Assembly: GCA_019662005.1 (NCBI GenBank)
Contig: JAIFWG010000035.1
Coordinates: forward strand, 1-11,284
DNA: 11,284 nucleotides
Reading direction: 5' to 3'
From: Candidatus Parcubacteria bacterium
GTDB lineage: Bacteria; Patescibacteriota; Minisyncoccia; 2-02-FULL-40-12; GWA2-44-9
The notes under the pieces are model-generated. The model saw only the letters and a program-made list of their open reading frames with translations. It made no database searches and was not told the origin of the DNA. The first letter of the stretch is position 1. Each line of letters starts with the position of its first letter. Positions 5,531 through 11,284 of this stretch are shown one piece after another. Made by a program: the position numbers and the translations under genes.

Positions 5531-5983
5531 TTAGATTTCAAACAATTCAAAGCGGCCTATCTGAATATTTTCGCCGAGCTTTGCAATGTATTGAGTAATA
5601 AGATCCTTAATAGTTTGCTCTGGATCTTTGATAAATGGCTGAGCAAGGAGGTCCTCTACGTTGGCGGGTTTCATTGCTGCAACGTGCATGGCAATATCAT
5701 GCGCCAGAGTTTGAAAGTCCTGGTTACGAGCCACAAAGTCCGTTTCGCACATTAGCTCCATCATACAGCCCACTCGGCGAGTGCTATGAACGTAAGCCTC
5801 AACAATACCTGCCCCTAATTCACGAGAAGATTTTTTATCGGCAATGGCACCACCGCGCTCTTTAAGCAAAGCTATAGCTTTGGCCTCATCGCCGCCGGCT
5901 TCAGTTAAAGCCTTTTTAACCTCTGCAACCGAAAGACCGGTTCTATCTCTTAAAGCCTTAATTTGCTCAATTCCAATATCCAT
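5531..5983 (-). CDS. tsf: Elongation factor Ts, minimal form
   Basis: 150 residues. EF-Ts is the nucleotide exchange factor that releases GDP from EF-Tu in the cytoplasm. Residues 1-40 are the UBA-like N-terminal domain (IEQIKALRDRTGLSVAEVKK), and residues 55-150 contain the core with the diagnostic T81-DFVARNQDF motif that inserts into EF-Tu. E. coli EF-Ts has 283 residues with two core subdomains and a coiled coil. Here only one core subdomain remains, as in other short EF-Ts forms such as that of Thermus. The C-terminus IGRFELFEI is intact, so this is a natural short form, not a truncation. It lies 15 bases after the rpsB stop in the classic rpsB-tsf order. The 15-base gap is almost pure pyrimidine on the coding strand and contains no Shine-Dalgarno. 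Confidence 0.97.
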   Translation of the reverse strand: MDIGIEQIKALRDRTGLSVAEVKKALTEAGGDEAKAIALLKERGGAIADKKSSRELGAGIVEAYVHSTRRVGCMMELMCETDFVARNQDFQTLAHDIAMHVAAMKPANVEDLLAQPFIKDPEQTIKDLITQYIAKLGENIQIGRFELFEI

Positions 5984-5998
5984 AGAAAGAGAAAAGAA

Positions 5999-6679
5999 TT
6001 ATCGAGTACTTAAATCTCGTTTTAACACTTCGAGAATGAGATCCACAGACTTCTTAGATCGGTCATTAGCTGGGATAATATGGGCCACTGAATGAGGGTC
6101 GGCGTCGGTATTAGTAATAGCAACCACTTTGATACCCATTTTCTTTGCTTCATGAACAGGTAAAGCGCTTTCTCTAAGAGATGATACAAAAATTACATCA
6201 GGAAGACGAGAGAGCTTTTTGATTCCTTCAAAGCGAGTAGACATCTTTTCCATTTCTCGCATAAACATAAGACGTTCTTTTTTGGTGTATTTATCCAGCT
6301 CATCAGTCTTGGTTGATTTTTCCATTTCTTCTAATCGGCGAACTCGGTTCTGAATAACTTTAAAGTTGGTAAAGGTACCACCGATCCATCGATCAATAAC
6401 ATACGGCATTGAGAGCGACTGAGCTAAATCTCTGATACCATCGGCTGATTGCTTGGTGAGGCCGACAAATAGCATAAGACCATTGTTTTCTATGATAGAT
6501 TTTAGAAAGGCTGAGACAGTCTTGAGTTCTGTTTGTGTTTTCAAAAGATCAATAATGCAAATACCATCTCTGACAGTAAATACGTAATCGGTCATAGCAG
6601 GGTGAAAAACAGTCTTTTTACGGCCAAAATGCATGCCCGCTTTGAGCATGTCTTCGTATGAAATTGATAGGTCTTGCAT
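5999..6679 (-). CDS. rpsB: 30S ribosomal protein S2
   Basis: 226 residues from the chosen ATG at 6679. S2 bridges head and body of the 30S subunit. Family blocks are visible: MLKAGMHFGRKK near the start, FTVRDGICIIDLLKT, LFVGLTKQSA, the strongly conserved RWIGGTFTNFKVI, LPDVIFVSS and the C-terminal VVAITNTDADP. Two other starts are possible: ATG at 6688 (229 residues) and TTG at 6727 (242 residues). The TTG lies inside the -35 box of the likely promoter, so it cannot be used by that transcript. I prefer 6679 because it gives a leader of about 13 bases like the neighbouring genes and an N-terminus of normal length, but 6688 is nearly as good. It is the first gene of rpsB-tsf-TPR-tRNAs. Confidence 0.95.
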   Translation of the reverse strand: MQDLSISYEDMLKAGMHFGRKKTVFHPAMTDYVFTVRDGICIIDLLKTQTELKTVSAFLKSIIENNGLMLFVGLTKQSADGIRDLAQSLSMPYVIDRWIGGTFTNFKVIQNRVRRLEEMEKSTKTDELDKYTKKERLMFMREMEKMSTRFEGIKKLSRLPDVIFVSSLRESALPVHEAKKMGIKVVAITNTDADPHSVAHIIPANDRSKKSVDLILEVLKRDLSTR

Positions 6680-6698
6680 GGTTTCCATTTGTCTATTT

Positions 6699-6727
6699 AT
6701 ATTACACGATTTACCTATATTAATCAA
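6699..6727 (-). promoter_or_regulatory. Promoter of the rpsB-tsf operon
   Basis: On the minus strand TTGATT (6727-6722) and TAATAT (6704-6699) are separated by exactly 17 bases. The predicted start near 6692 leaves 4 or 13 bases before the two candidate rpsB ATGs. A large inverted repeat begins one base upstream of the -35. Confidence 0.55.
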
Positions 6728-6728
6728 C

Positions 6729-6784
6729 CCCGCCCTTGGAAAGGACCGGCTTTGGGCCTTTTTACAATCCTTTCCAAGGGCGGG
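6729..6784. repeat. Perfect 17-bp inverted repeat beside the rpsB promoter
   Basis: Arms 6729-6745 and 6768-6784 are perfect reverse complements (CCCGCCCTTGGAAAGGA) around a 22-base loop. On the minus strand no T-tract follows, so it is not a typical terminator for the upstream gene, which already has one at 6805-6821. It may be an operator, a second transcription barrier, an S2 leader element if transcription starts further upstream, or a remnant of a small mobile element. Confidence 0.8.
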
Positions 6785-6802
6785 TCAAGGGCTTTAATTA
6801 AA

Positions 6803-6821
6803 TACCCCGCCATCGGCGGGG
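6803..6821 (-). terminator. Terminator of the coiled-coil gene
   Basis: CCCCGCC and GGCGGGG form a perfect 7-bp stem (6821-6815 with 6811-6805) around a 3-base loop, followed on the minus strand by TATTTAATTAAA. It begins 9 bases after the stop codon. The T-tract is weak, but the position fits. Confidence 0.65.
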
Positions 6822-6830
6822 TTATTACAA

Positions 6831-7568
6831 TTATCCAAAAATATGCTCCAAGGCGTTAATAGCAGCAGAAGCCCCATGTTCTAGTTTTTGTCTCTCCAAA
6901 AGATTTGTTAGCTCCCCATGTGCGATGAATGTGGTGTCCGAAGCTATGGCTTCCAATATTTCTTGGTCCGTCTCATGATACATAAACGACCAGATGGTTT
7001 TCATGGCTCTTGAAAGATCCAGAACGCCCGTTCGCATTAAAAGCAATATCAGAGCAGATAATAAGACCTCTTCTAGGACTCCATATCTTTCCACCTTTTT
7101 CTCTATCTTCTCAATTTCTTTTTTTGTCTTCTCAACTTCTTCACACAATGCTTCATCCAATACTTTGACATTTTTCCTAGCAAACGCTAGGTCTTTTCCC
7201 ATTTCGTCCAGCCTGACTCGGAGTATGTTTACTGTATCTAAACTATGATCACGATCGTTCCGCAAATTGTCCATCATTGTGGTCAAATTCACGATATCTT
7301 GCTCTTTTGACTTGAGTTTCTCTGTTGCTTCAAGAAAATCACTAGAAAGCAAATCATTAGCACCCAGCTGAAGCTTAAGGCTGTCTTGACACTTATTCAA
7401 CTCATTGCGAAGATTTTCTATAATTTTCCAAAGAGCTTCTTCTTTCTTCGTAAGCTTCTTTTTACTAGAAGATCCAAACACTATTTCTTCGACCTTTTTG
7501 TACCTAGTACTTTTTTCTACTTGCCTCTTGTTAAGATTCTTGGATCTGGCTGTTTTCTTTTTTGCCAT
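6831..7568 (-). CDS. Coiled-coil protein of unknown function
   Basis: 245 residues; I recognise no family. Residues 1-41 are very basic (MAKKKTARSKNLNKRQ). Residues about 42-165 are rich in Lys, Glu and Leu with heptad-like spacing and should form a long coiled coil. A hydrophobic stretch, EVLLSALILLLMRTGVL (167-183), could be a membrane helix or the core of a helical bundle. Residues 185-245 look like a small helical domain. The basic start and long coil would fit a nucleic-acid-binding or scaffold protein, but that is only an inference. It is a single-gene unit between prfA and rpsB, with its own promoter and terminator. The ATG has no Shine-Dalgarno and lies about 13 bases from the predicted transcription start. 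The gene is most likely real because the frame is long and both borders are well defined. Confidence 0.8.
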   Translation of the reverse strand: MAKKKTARSKNLNKRQVEKSTRYKKVEEIVFGSSSKKKLTKKEEALWKIIENLRNELNKCQDSLKLQLGANDLLSSDFLEATEKLKSKEQDIVNLTTMMDNLRNDRDHSLDTVNILRVRLDEMGKDLAFARKNVKVLDEALCEEVEKTKKEIEKIEKKVERYGVLEEVLLSALILLLMRTGVLDLSRAMKTIWSFMYHETDQEILEAIASDTTFIAHGELTNLLERQKLEHGASAAINALEHIFG

Positions 7569-7587
7569 TAGACACTCACGCTCGCCT

Positions 7588-7615
7588 ATTATGCCATAAT
7601 TAAATCAAAAAGCAA
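7588..7615 (-). promoter_or_regulatory. Probable promoter of the coiled-coil gene
   Basis: On the minus strand a -10 CATAAT (7593-7588, 5 of 6) has a weak -35 TTGCTT (7615-7610) 16 bases upstream. The -35 sits in the T-rich arm of the prfA terminator, an economical overlap. The predicted leader is about 13 bases. Confidence 0.45.
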
Positions 7616-7643
7616 CCGCCTCCAAGGCGGTTGCTTTTTGATT
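7603..7643 (-). terminator. Terminator of the rplY-rpmE-prmC-prfA operon
   Basis: A perfect 18-bp stem (7603-7620 with 7626-7643) has a 5-base loop. It contains an AACCGCC/GGCGGTT core flanked by AAAAAGC and GCTTTTT, which supplies the T-run on the minus strand. It starts 6 bases after the prfA stop. Confidence 0.9.
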
Positions 7644-7648
7644 ACGAG

Positions 7649-8431
7649 TTACTCTTTGGGCGTTGCAGCTAAAGCCTCGAAGATTGGATCCATATGACCC
7701 GCAAGGATCTTTTCGATATTGCTCCAGCTTTTCTTAATCCGATGATCAGTGATTCGATCTTGAGGAAAGTTATAGGTACGGATTTTCTCGGAACGATCTC
7801 CTGTTCCAATCTGCTTGCGTCGTTCTTCCGTAATGTTTCCGGTTTCTTCTATACGCTTAATTTCAAGAAGTTTGGAGCGGAGAATTTCCATTGCCTTTTC
7901 TCGATTGGAAGCTTGGCTGCGTTCCTGCCGGCACGAGACAACGATACCGCTAGGTTTATGTAAAATACGAACTGCTGTCTCAACTTTATTTACGTTTTGG
8001 CCCCCTGCGCCGCCAGCACGAGAAAAAGTAATCTCCAGTTCATCTGGCCTAATCACTAATTCGCTTTCTGTAGCTTTAAGCAAAACAGCAACGGTCACAG
8101 TAGAAGTATGCACGCGGCCGCTTTTTTCGGTGGCCGGAACTCTTTGGACACGATGAACCCCAGACTCATATTTCATTTTTTCAAAAGCCCCTTGGCCGTT
8201 TACTTCAAAAGTGGCTGCCTTGAATCCGCCAAGAGAGTTTTGATTCGAGTCAATAGTCTCAAACTGCCAACCTTGGGAGGCAGCATATTTTTTGTACATA
8301 TCGAAAAGTTCGGTCGCAAATAAGGCGGCTTCGTCGCCGCCGGCGCCGGCGCGTATTTCAACCACAGCCTGATCACCTTTTATCACCGGCTTGGCTTGAG
8401 GTTTATATGGAACATATTGATAGTTGCTCAT
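7649..8431 (-). CDS. prfA: Peptide chain release factor 1 lacking domain 1
   Basis: 260 residues. RF1 recognises UAA and UAG and triggers release of the finished protein. Domain 2 begins near residue 20 with [17 protein letters not shown]. The stop-codon-reading motif P99-A100-T101 lies in [19 protein letters not shown], and the catalytic G143-G144-Q145 in [15 protein letters not shown]. The C-terminal [15 protein letters not shown] block is present. The PAT motif marks it as RF1, not RF2. The usual length is about 355-360; the missing piece is the N-terminal helical domain 1 (about 100 residues). The absence is real: an in-frame TAG lies four codons before the ATG (8443-8441). In E. coli domain 1 contacts RF3, so its loss is compatible with an organism without RF3. 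The ATG is one base after the prmC stop. No Shine-Dalgarno. Confidence 0.95.
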   Translation of the reverse strand: MSNYQYVPYKPQAKPVIKGDQAVVEIRAGAGGDEAALFATELFDMYKKYAASQGWQFETIDSNQNSLGGFKAATFEVNGQGAFEKMKYESGVHRVQRVPATEKSGRVHTSTVTVAVLLKATESELVIRPDELEITFSRAGGAGGQNVNKVETAVRILHKPSGIVVSCRQERSQASNREKAMEILRSKLLEIKRIEETGNITEERRKQIGTGDRSEKIRTYNFPQDRITDHRIKKSWSNIEKILAGHMDPIFEALAATPKE

Positions 8432-8432
8432 A

Positions 8433-9083
8433 TTAATTTTCTAAAATTATATAACGACTGAAACAGCTGGAATCTTTTAAAATCTTAGTTCGCACACCCG
8501 GCAGCCAGTGACTAATTACTGCTTGAGCTGTCTCTTCCTGGCCGTCATCAAATTCAAAGACGCACAGTTTTGGCAATGGATTTAAACTAGATATCTGCTG
8601 GAACAATCTTCGGTAAATCTCCAAGCCGTCCTCTCCGCCATCTAAAGCCTGATGTGGCTCAAAATCCCTAACAGAAGGATCCAATTTAGAAATACGCTTA
8701 GTGGGCAGATAAGGAAGATTCGCAAGTATTATATCTGCACTTGAAAATCCGTCCAACAAATCAGCTTCTATGAAATTAATCCGGTTATTTACATGATGCC
8801 TCAATGCATTTTCTCGAGCAAGAGCCAATGCCTCTTTTGATTTATCAATAGCAGTAATTTTGGCTTCTGGCAGTTCAAGAGCTAAAGAAATTGCAATTAT
8901 TCCCGAACCTGTACCAACATCAATAATTGACCACTCTTTTTGTGGCTTTGATCTAATCCATTCTATTGTTTTACTAACGAGAAACTCTGTTTCGAATCGA
9001 GGAATGAGTGCTCTGGGGTCAGTATCGAAAACACGTCCAAAAAATTCAGCATTACCCTTTTGATACTGAATGGGTTGAGACAT
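8433..9083 (-). CDS. prmC: Release factor glutamine N5-methyltransferase, catalytic domain only
   Basis: 216 residues. PrmC (HemK) uses S-adenosylmethionine to methylate the GGQ glutamine of release factors. Visible motifs are the family entry block (EFFGRVF then [12 protein letters not shown], 13-36), the cofactor-binding [14 protein letters not shown] (55-68), the acidic strand end AID (78-80), and the substrate-glutamine motif N122-L-P-Y125, where NPPY is usual, followed by [14 protein letters not shown] (141-154). Typical PrmC has about 280 residues with an N-terminal helical domain of about 70-80, absent here. The TAG stop of rpmE directly abuts the ATG and is in the same frame, so the gene cannot start earlier. 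It sits next to its substrate gene prfA, but in the order prmC-prfA rather than the common prfA-prmC. Confidence 0.94.
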   Translation of the reverse strand: MSQPIQYQKGNAEFFGRVFDTDPRALIPRFETEFLVSKTIEWIRSKPQKEWSIIDVGTGSGIIAISLALELPEAKITAIDKSKEALALARENALRHHVNNRINFIEADLLDGFSSADIILANLPYLPTKRISKLDPSVRDFEPHQALDGGEDGLEIYRRLFQQISSLNPLPKLCVFEFDDGQEETAQAVISHWLPGVRTKILKDSSCFSRYIILEN

Positions 9084-9329
9084 CTATTTCTTGCGAGGCT
9101 TTTTAACTGTCTTAGTGGTTTTCTTCTGATCTGACTTTTCGAGACGCTTTTTAAACTTATCTACACGACCGCGAGTATCAACAATTTTTTCTGTTCCGGT
9201 ATAGAAAGGATGGCAGCTTGAACAGATGCTTGTACTGATTTCAGGTACAGTTGAGCCGACGGTCCATGTATGGCCGCATGCACATTTTACTTTTGCTTCG
9301 TAGTATTTTGGGTGAATATCTTGTTTCAT
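9084..9329 (-). CDS. rpmE: 50S ribosomal protein L31, zinc-type
   Basis: 81 residues. L31 bridges the 50S and 30S subunits. The start [16 protein letters not shown] is typical, and the zinc-binding pattern is complete: C16-x-C18 and C36-x-x-C39, followed by [23 protein letters not shown]. The C-terminal tail (about 60-81) is unusually Lys-rich. The gene starts 2 bases after the rplY stop. Its TAG stop touches the prmC ATG with no gap and in the same frame. As a zinc-containing L31 it may be sensitive to zinc supply, as in Bacillus, but no Zur-like site was identified. Confidence 0.96.
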   Translation of the reverse strand: MKQDIHPKYYEAKVKCACGHTWTVGSTVPEISTSICSSCHPFYTGTEKIVDTRGRVDKFKKRLEKSDQKKTTKTVKKPRKK

Positions 9330-9331
9330 GA

Positions 9332-10048
9332 TTATTTAGATTCTGGTTCAGGTTTTGGCTTTGATTCTCCGGCAGGAGTCTCTGTTTCATCAAGAACTGC
9401 GTCAGCATCCTTTTCTTTTTCAACCTTACCAACATCCTCAATAGATTCAGTTGGAGTTTCAAGAGCTGCTTTGAGTTCTTCTTCAGACATAGGAGCTTGG
9501 ATTGTAGCCAGGATTTCTTCTGGGTTGCCAAGAACTTCTATTTTATCCAGAACGATATCTTTAAGTACTATTTGATCATCAATATTCTTAAGAACAGAGA
9601 CATCGATTTTAATTTCGTGAGGTAAATCTTGTGGCAAAGCTTCAACTTCAAGTTCGTTAACATTTCTTACGAAGATACCACCAAAATCTTTTACAGCTGG
9701 TGCCTCCCCATCGAATACGACAGGAACTTTGGTTTTGATCTTTTCGTCTAGTCTTACTTTATAAAAGTCAGCATGAATGACCACATCTGTTCGAGGGTCG
9801 CGTGATACATCATGAATAATCGTTGGGTGAACTTGGCCATCAACCTGGAGATAGACTAAAGTTGATTCCCCTGCTGTTTTTAGAGTTTTATTAAAATCTT
9901 TTTGAGGAACCTGAACTGGTACTGAAGCAAAACCTTTGCCATACAAAACCCCCGGTACATAACCGGATCGTCGTAAGGACTTAACCTTACCACCAAGAAC
10001 TGCACGAGTTTCGGCGGTTAATTCAATTTTATGAGTATGTGCTGCCAT
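9332..10048 (-). CDS. rplY: 50S ribosomal protein L25 (CTC/TL5 type)
   Basis: 238 residues. L25 binds 5S rRNA. The N-terminal domain (about 1-93) has the family features [24 protein letters not shown] and the block [22 protein letters not shown]. Residues about 96-190 form the extra beta domain found in long L25 proteins (CTC, TL5), with [16 protein letters not shown] and the NPEEILATI end. Residues 190-238 are an acidic, Pro/Glu-rich, probably disordered tail. The length fits the long type. It is the first gene of rplY-rpmE-prmC-prfA. A Met at position 1 with AAHTHKIEL fits the usual start, and no Shine-Dalgarno is visible before it. Confidence 0.96.
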   Translation of the reverse strand: MAAHTHKIELTAETRAVLGGKVKSLRRSGYVPGVLYGKGFASVPVQVPQKDFNKTLKTAGESTLVYLQVDGQVHPTIIHDVSRDPRTDVVIHADFYKVRLDEKIKTKVPVVFDGEAPAVKDFGGIFVRNVNELEVEALPQDLPHEIKIDVSVLKNIDDQIVLKDIVLDKIEVLGNPEEILATIQAPMSEEELKAALETPTESIEDVGKVEKEKDADAVLDETETPAGESKPKPEPESK

Positions 10049-10065
10049 GGCTTAATGTTCAACTA

Positions 10066-10093
10066 TATTAACATATTCCTATTATAAAATCAA
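10066..10093 (-). promoter_or_regulatory. Possible promoter of the rplY operon
   Basis: On the minus strand TTGATT (10093-10088) and TTAATA (10071-10066) are 16 bases apart. A TATAGT (10067-10062) is an alternative -10 but lacks a -35 at normal distance. Both imply a short leader of about 7-11 bases. Confidence 0.3.
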
Positions 10094-10118
10094 ATCAAAA
10101 GCGTCCTTTTAGGACGCT
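10092..10118 (-). terminator. Terminator of the aldolase/membrane protein unit
   Basis: AGCGTCCT and AGGACGCT form a perfect 8-bp stem (10118-10111 with 10107-10100) around a 3-base loop, followed on the minus strand by TTTGATTTGATTTT. The TAG stop of the membrane protein gene (10119-10117) overlaps the first stem bases. Confidence 0.8.
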
Positions 10119-10485
10119 AGTCAACAATAAACTGATAATTCCAAAATCTTTGCAACCATCTTCTGGTGCCGGGCCAAATCCAAGCAGCGATAAACTGAAT
10201 AAAAAAAATGACACTGAGGACACAAATAAGGATCCACATAAATCTTTCCTCGAGGCTCGTTGAAAGATTAGCAATAACAACTGTTGAACTCTGATATAAG
10301 GCATCTGCAACAACAGTATACAAGAGGATTAAACCAGTGCCCTTTAATGAATATGCTCTTGGTTTATCAATTTTCAGTATTCTGGGCATAAGCCACCTAT
10401 AGAGGTAGAAATTTGCCCAACAAGCCAGGATAAAAACCAAAAGCTCGCTTGTATAATTAAGCCACATATCAAAGATCTTCCCCAT
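10117..10485 (-). CDS. Small membrane protein with three predicted helices
   Basis: 122 residues; I recognise no family. Hydrophobic segments at about 13-32, 49-70 and 83-104 suggest three membrane helices. The C-terminus (WPGTRRWLQRFWNYQF) is rich in aromatic and basic residues, and a charged LKIDKPRA segment separates helices 1 and 2. The gene begins 26 bases after the aldolase stop and ends inside a terminator, so the two are probably cotranscribed, although no functional link is evident. No Shine-Dalgarno is seen. The start ATG is the first in the frame and gives a plausible N-terminus. The function is unknown. Confidence 0.75.
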   Translation of the reverse strand: MGKIFDMWLNYTSELLVFILACWANFYLYRWLMPRILKIDKPRAYSLKGTGLILLYTVVADALYQSSTVVIANLSTSLEERFMWILICVLSVIFFIQFIAAWIWPGTRRWLQRFWNYQFIVD

Positions 10486-10511
10486 AAAATACCACGAGAA
10501 TTTGGATCTGT

Positions 10512-11284
10512 CTATTTAGACATAAATACTTTGAGCTTGCCAAGAACGAGTTTTTTTACTTCTTCGGCTGCAGGTCCTAAGTACTTATAAGGAGTCGTTT
10601 CATTTGGATGTTCCCCTAACTCTTTTTTGAGGGCTTCATGATATGCCACTCTAAGTTCCGTATTAAAATGCACATTAGTTACTCCGGCTTTAATGGCAGC
10701 CGAAACATCCGCATCGGATAAACCTGATGCGCCATGCAATACATAGTATGGCCGAGGTTCGGTAGCAACAATTTCAGAAAAATGATTGATATCTAATTTT
10801 TCTTCCTGATCAGTTACGATTCCGTGAATATTCCCAAACACCACAGCCATTCTATCCACGCCCGTTGCTTCAACAAATGTTTTTACTTCTTCGGGCTTTG
10901 AATAGTCAGCTACGCTGATCTCAATTTTAGTTTGAACTTCGGAAGATCCTTTTAAATACCCTAGCTCGCCTTCGATCGAAATATCAGGATTCACAGATCG
11001 GGCATACTCTACTACCTGCTTTGCCAATGCCATATTCTGATCATTGGGTAATTTAGATGAATCAATAATAATTGAGTCATAGCCGGCATCAATCGCGGCT
11101 TTGCATTTTTCAAAAGATTTAAAATGATCAGCATTTAAAAATACGGGAAACTGCAAATCGTCTCTTAATGCTTTTACAAGCGCAGCCGCCTCTTTTAATC
11201 CCACAAAGCCTGCTTCGCCTTCAGAGGTTCCCAACATCACAGCGGGGGCGCCTGCTTCTTTTGCTGCCTCAATAACTGCTTTTG
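10512..11284 (-). CDS. fba: Class II fructose-bisphosphate aldolase, N-terminus outside window (partial)
   Basis: The frame is open to the right edge; 256 residues are visible, with stop TAG, and roughly 30 N-terminal residues should lie beyond. Class II aldolases cleave or form fructose-1,6-bisphosphate in glycolysis using a zinc ion. Counting from the first complete codon, the catalytic Asp and a zinc His are in NADH (50-53), a conserved acidic block is EGELG (104-108), and further zinc His residues are in GNIHG (H153) and VLHGASG (H183). VHFNTELR (204-211) is the phosphate-binding end, where DTELR is more common. The substitutions (NADHF for HLDHG, HGASG for HGGSG) are mild. The closely related tagatose-bisphosphate aldolases cannot be excluded. 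An apparent GTG start at 11240 is internal: homologous sequence (KAVIEAAKEAGAPAV) continues upstream of it. Confidence 0.92.
   Translation of the reverse strand, partial: KAVIEAAKEAGAPAVMLGTSEGEAGFVGLKEAAALVKALRDDLQFPVFLNADHFKSFEKCKAAIDAGYDSIIIDSSKLPNDQNMALAKQVVEYARSVNPDISIEGELGYLKGSSEVQTKIEISVADYSKPEEVKTFVEATGVDRMAVVFGNIHGIVTDQEEKLDINHFSEIVATEPRPYYVLHGASGLSDADVSAAIKAGVTNVHFNTELRVAYHEALKKELGEHPNETTPYKYLGPAAEEVKKLVLGKLKVFMSK

Noticed and set aside
6680..6727. TTG at 6727 as the rpsB start (242 residues)
   Set aside because: The TTG is part of the predicted -35 box, and the extra residues do not fit the S2 N-terminus.
11238..11240. GTG at 11240 as the aldolase start
   Set aside because: The frame stays open to the window edge with aldolase-like sequence, so the true start is outside.
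867..11284. UGA recoded to an amino acid
   Set aside because: All conserved genes are complete in the standard code, without in-frame TGA.

Overview
The window looks like part of a small, streamlined bacterial genome, most likely Patescibacteria (Candidate Phyla Radiation), perhaps Parcubacteria-like. The reasons are several translation proteins cut down to their cores (EF-Ts of 150 residues, RF1 without domain 1, PrmC without its N-terminal domain), tightly packed genes, AT-rich DNA, and no clear Shine-Dalgarno sequence before any gene. The lineage is an inference from protein architecture. Every gene I can support lies on the minus strand, so the units below are read from right to left.

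Right part (11284 to 10100): a class II fructose-bisphosphate aldolase whose N-terminus lies outside the window, then a small three-helix membrane protein, then a terminator. Next is a translation operon with almost no spacing (10048 to 7649): rplY (L25), rpmE (L31), prmC (release-factor methyltransferase) and prfA (RF1), ended by a strong hairpin. A monocistronic coiled-coil protein of unknown function follows (7568 to 6831). A second translation operon (6688 to about 4514) holds rpsB, tsf, a membrane-anchored TPR protein, and tRNA-Thr(UGU), tRNA-Tyr(GUA) and tRNA-Thr(GGU). After it come rpmG (L33, 54 residues, 4459 to 4295) and tRNA-Trp(CCA).

The order Thr(UGU)-Tyr-x-Thr(GGU)-x-rpmG-Trp matches the widespread bacterial cluster Thr-Tyr-Gly-Thr-tuf-rpmG-Trp-secE-nusG, here without tRNA-Gly, tuf, secE and nusG. 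In the tRNA-Gly position is a 130-base spacer full of hairpins, flanked by a copy of the tRNA-Tyr 3' end. The tRNA-Thr(UGU) gene carries an exact 11-base tandem duplication in its anticodon arm.

Left part (3980 to 1): a 1037-residue protein with an N-terminal Myb/HTH-like region and what looks like two metallophosphoesterase-like domains, the first without recognisable catalytic residues, occupies the place where secE-nusG would be expected. Its terminator is followed by a membrane protein that runs off the left edge and is built from two copies of a unit of about 124 residues.

The best candidates for something undescribed are the duplicated tRNA-Thr arm, the structured element in the tRNA cluster, and the 1037-residue protein. 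All 12 visible stop codons are TAA (9) or TAG (3), the codons RF1 reads. No gene-free stretch exceeds 300 bases.
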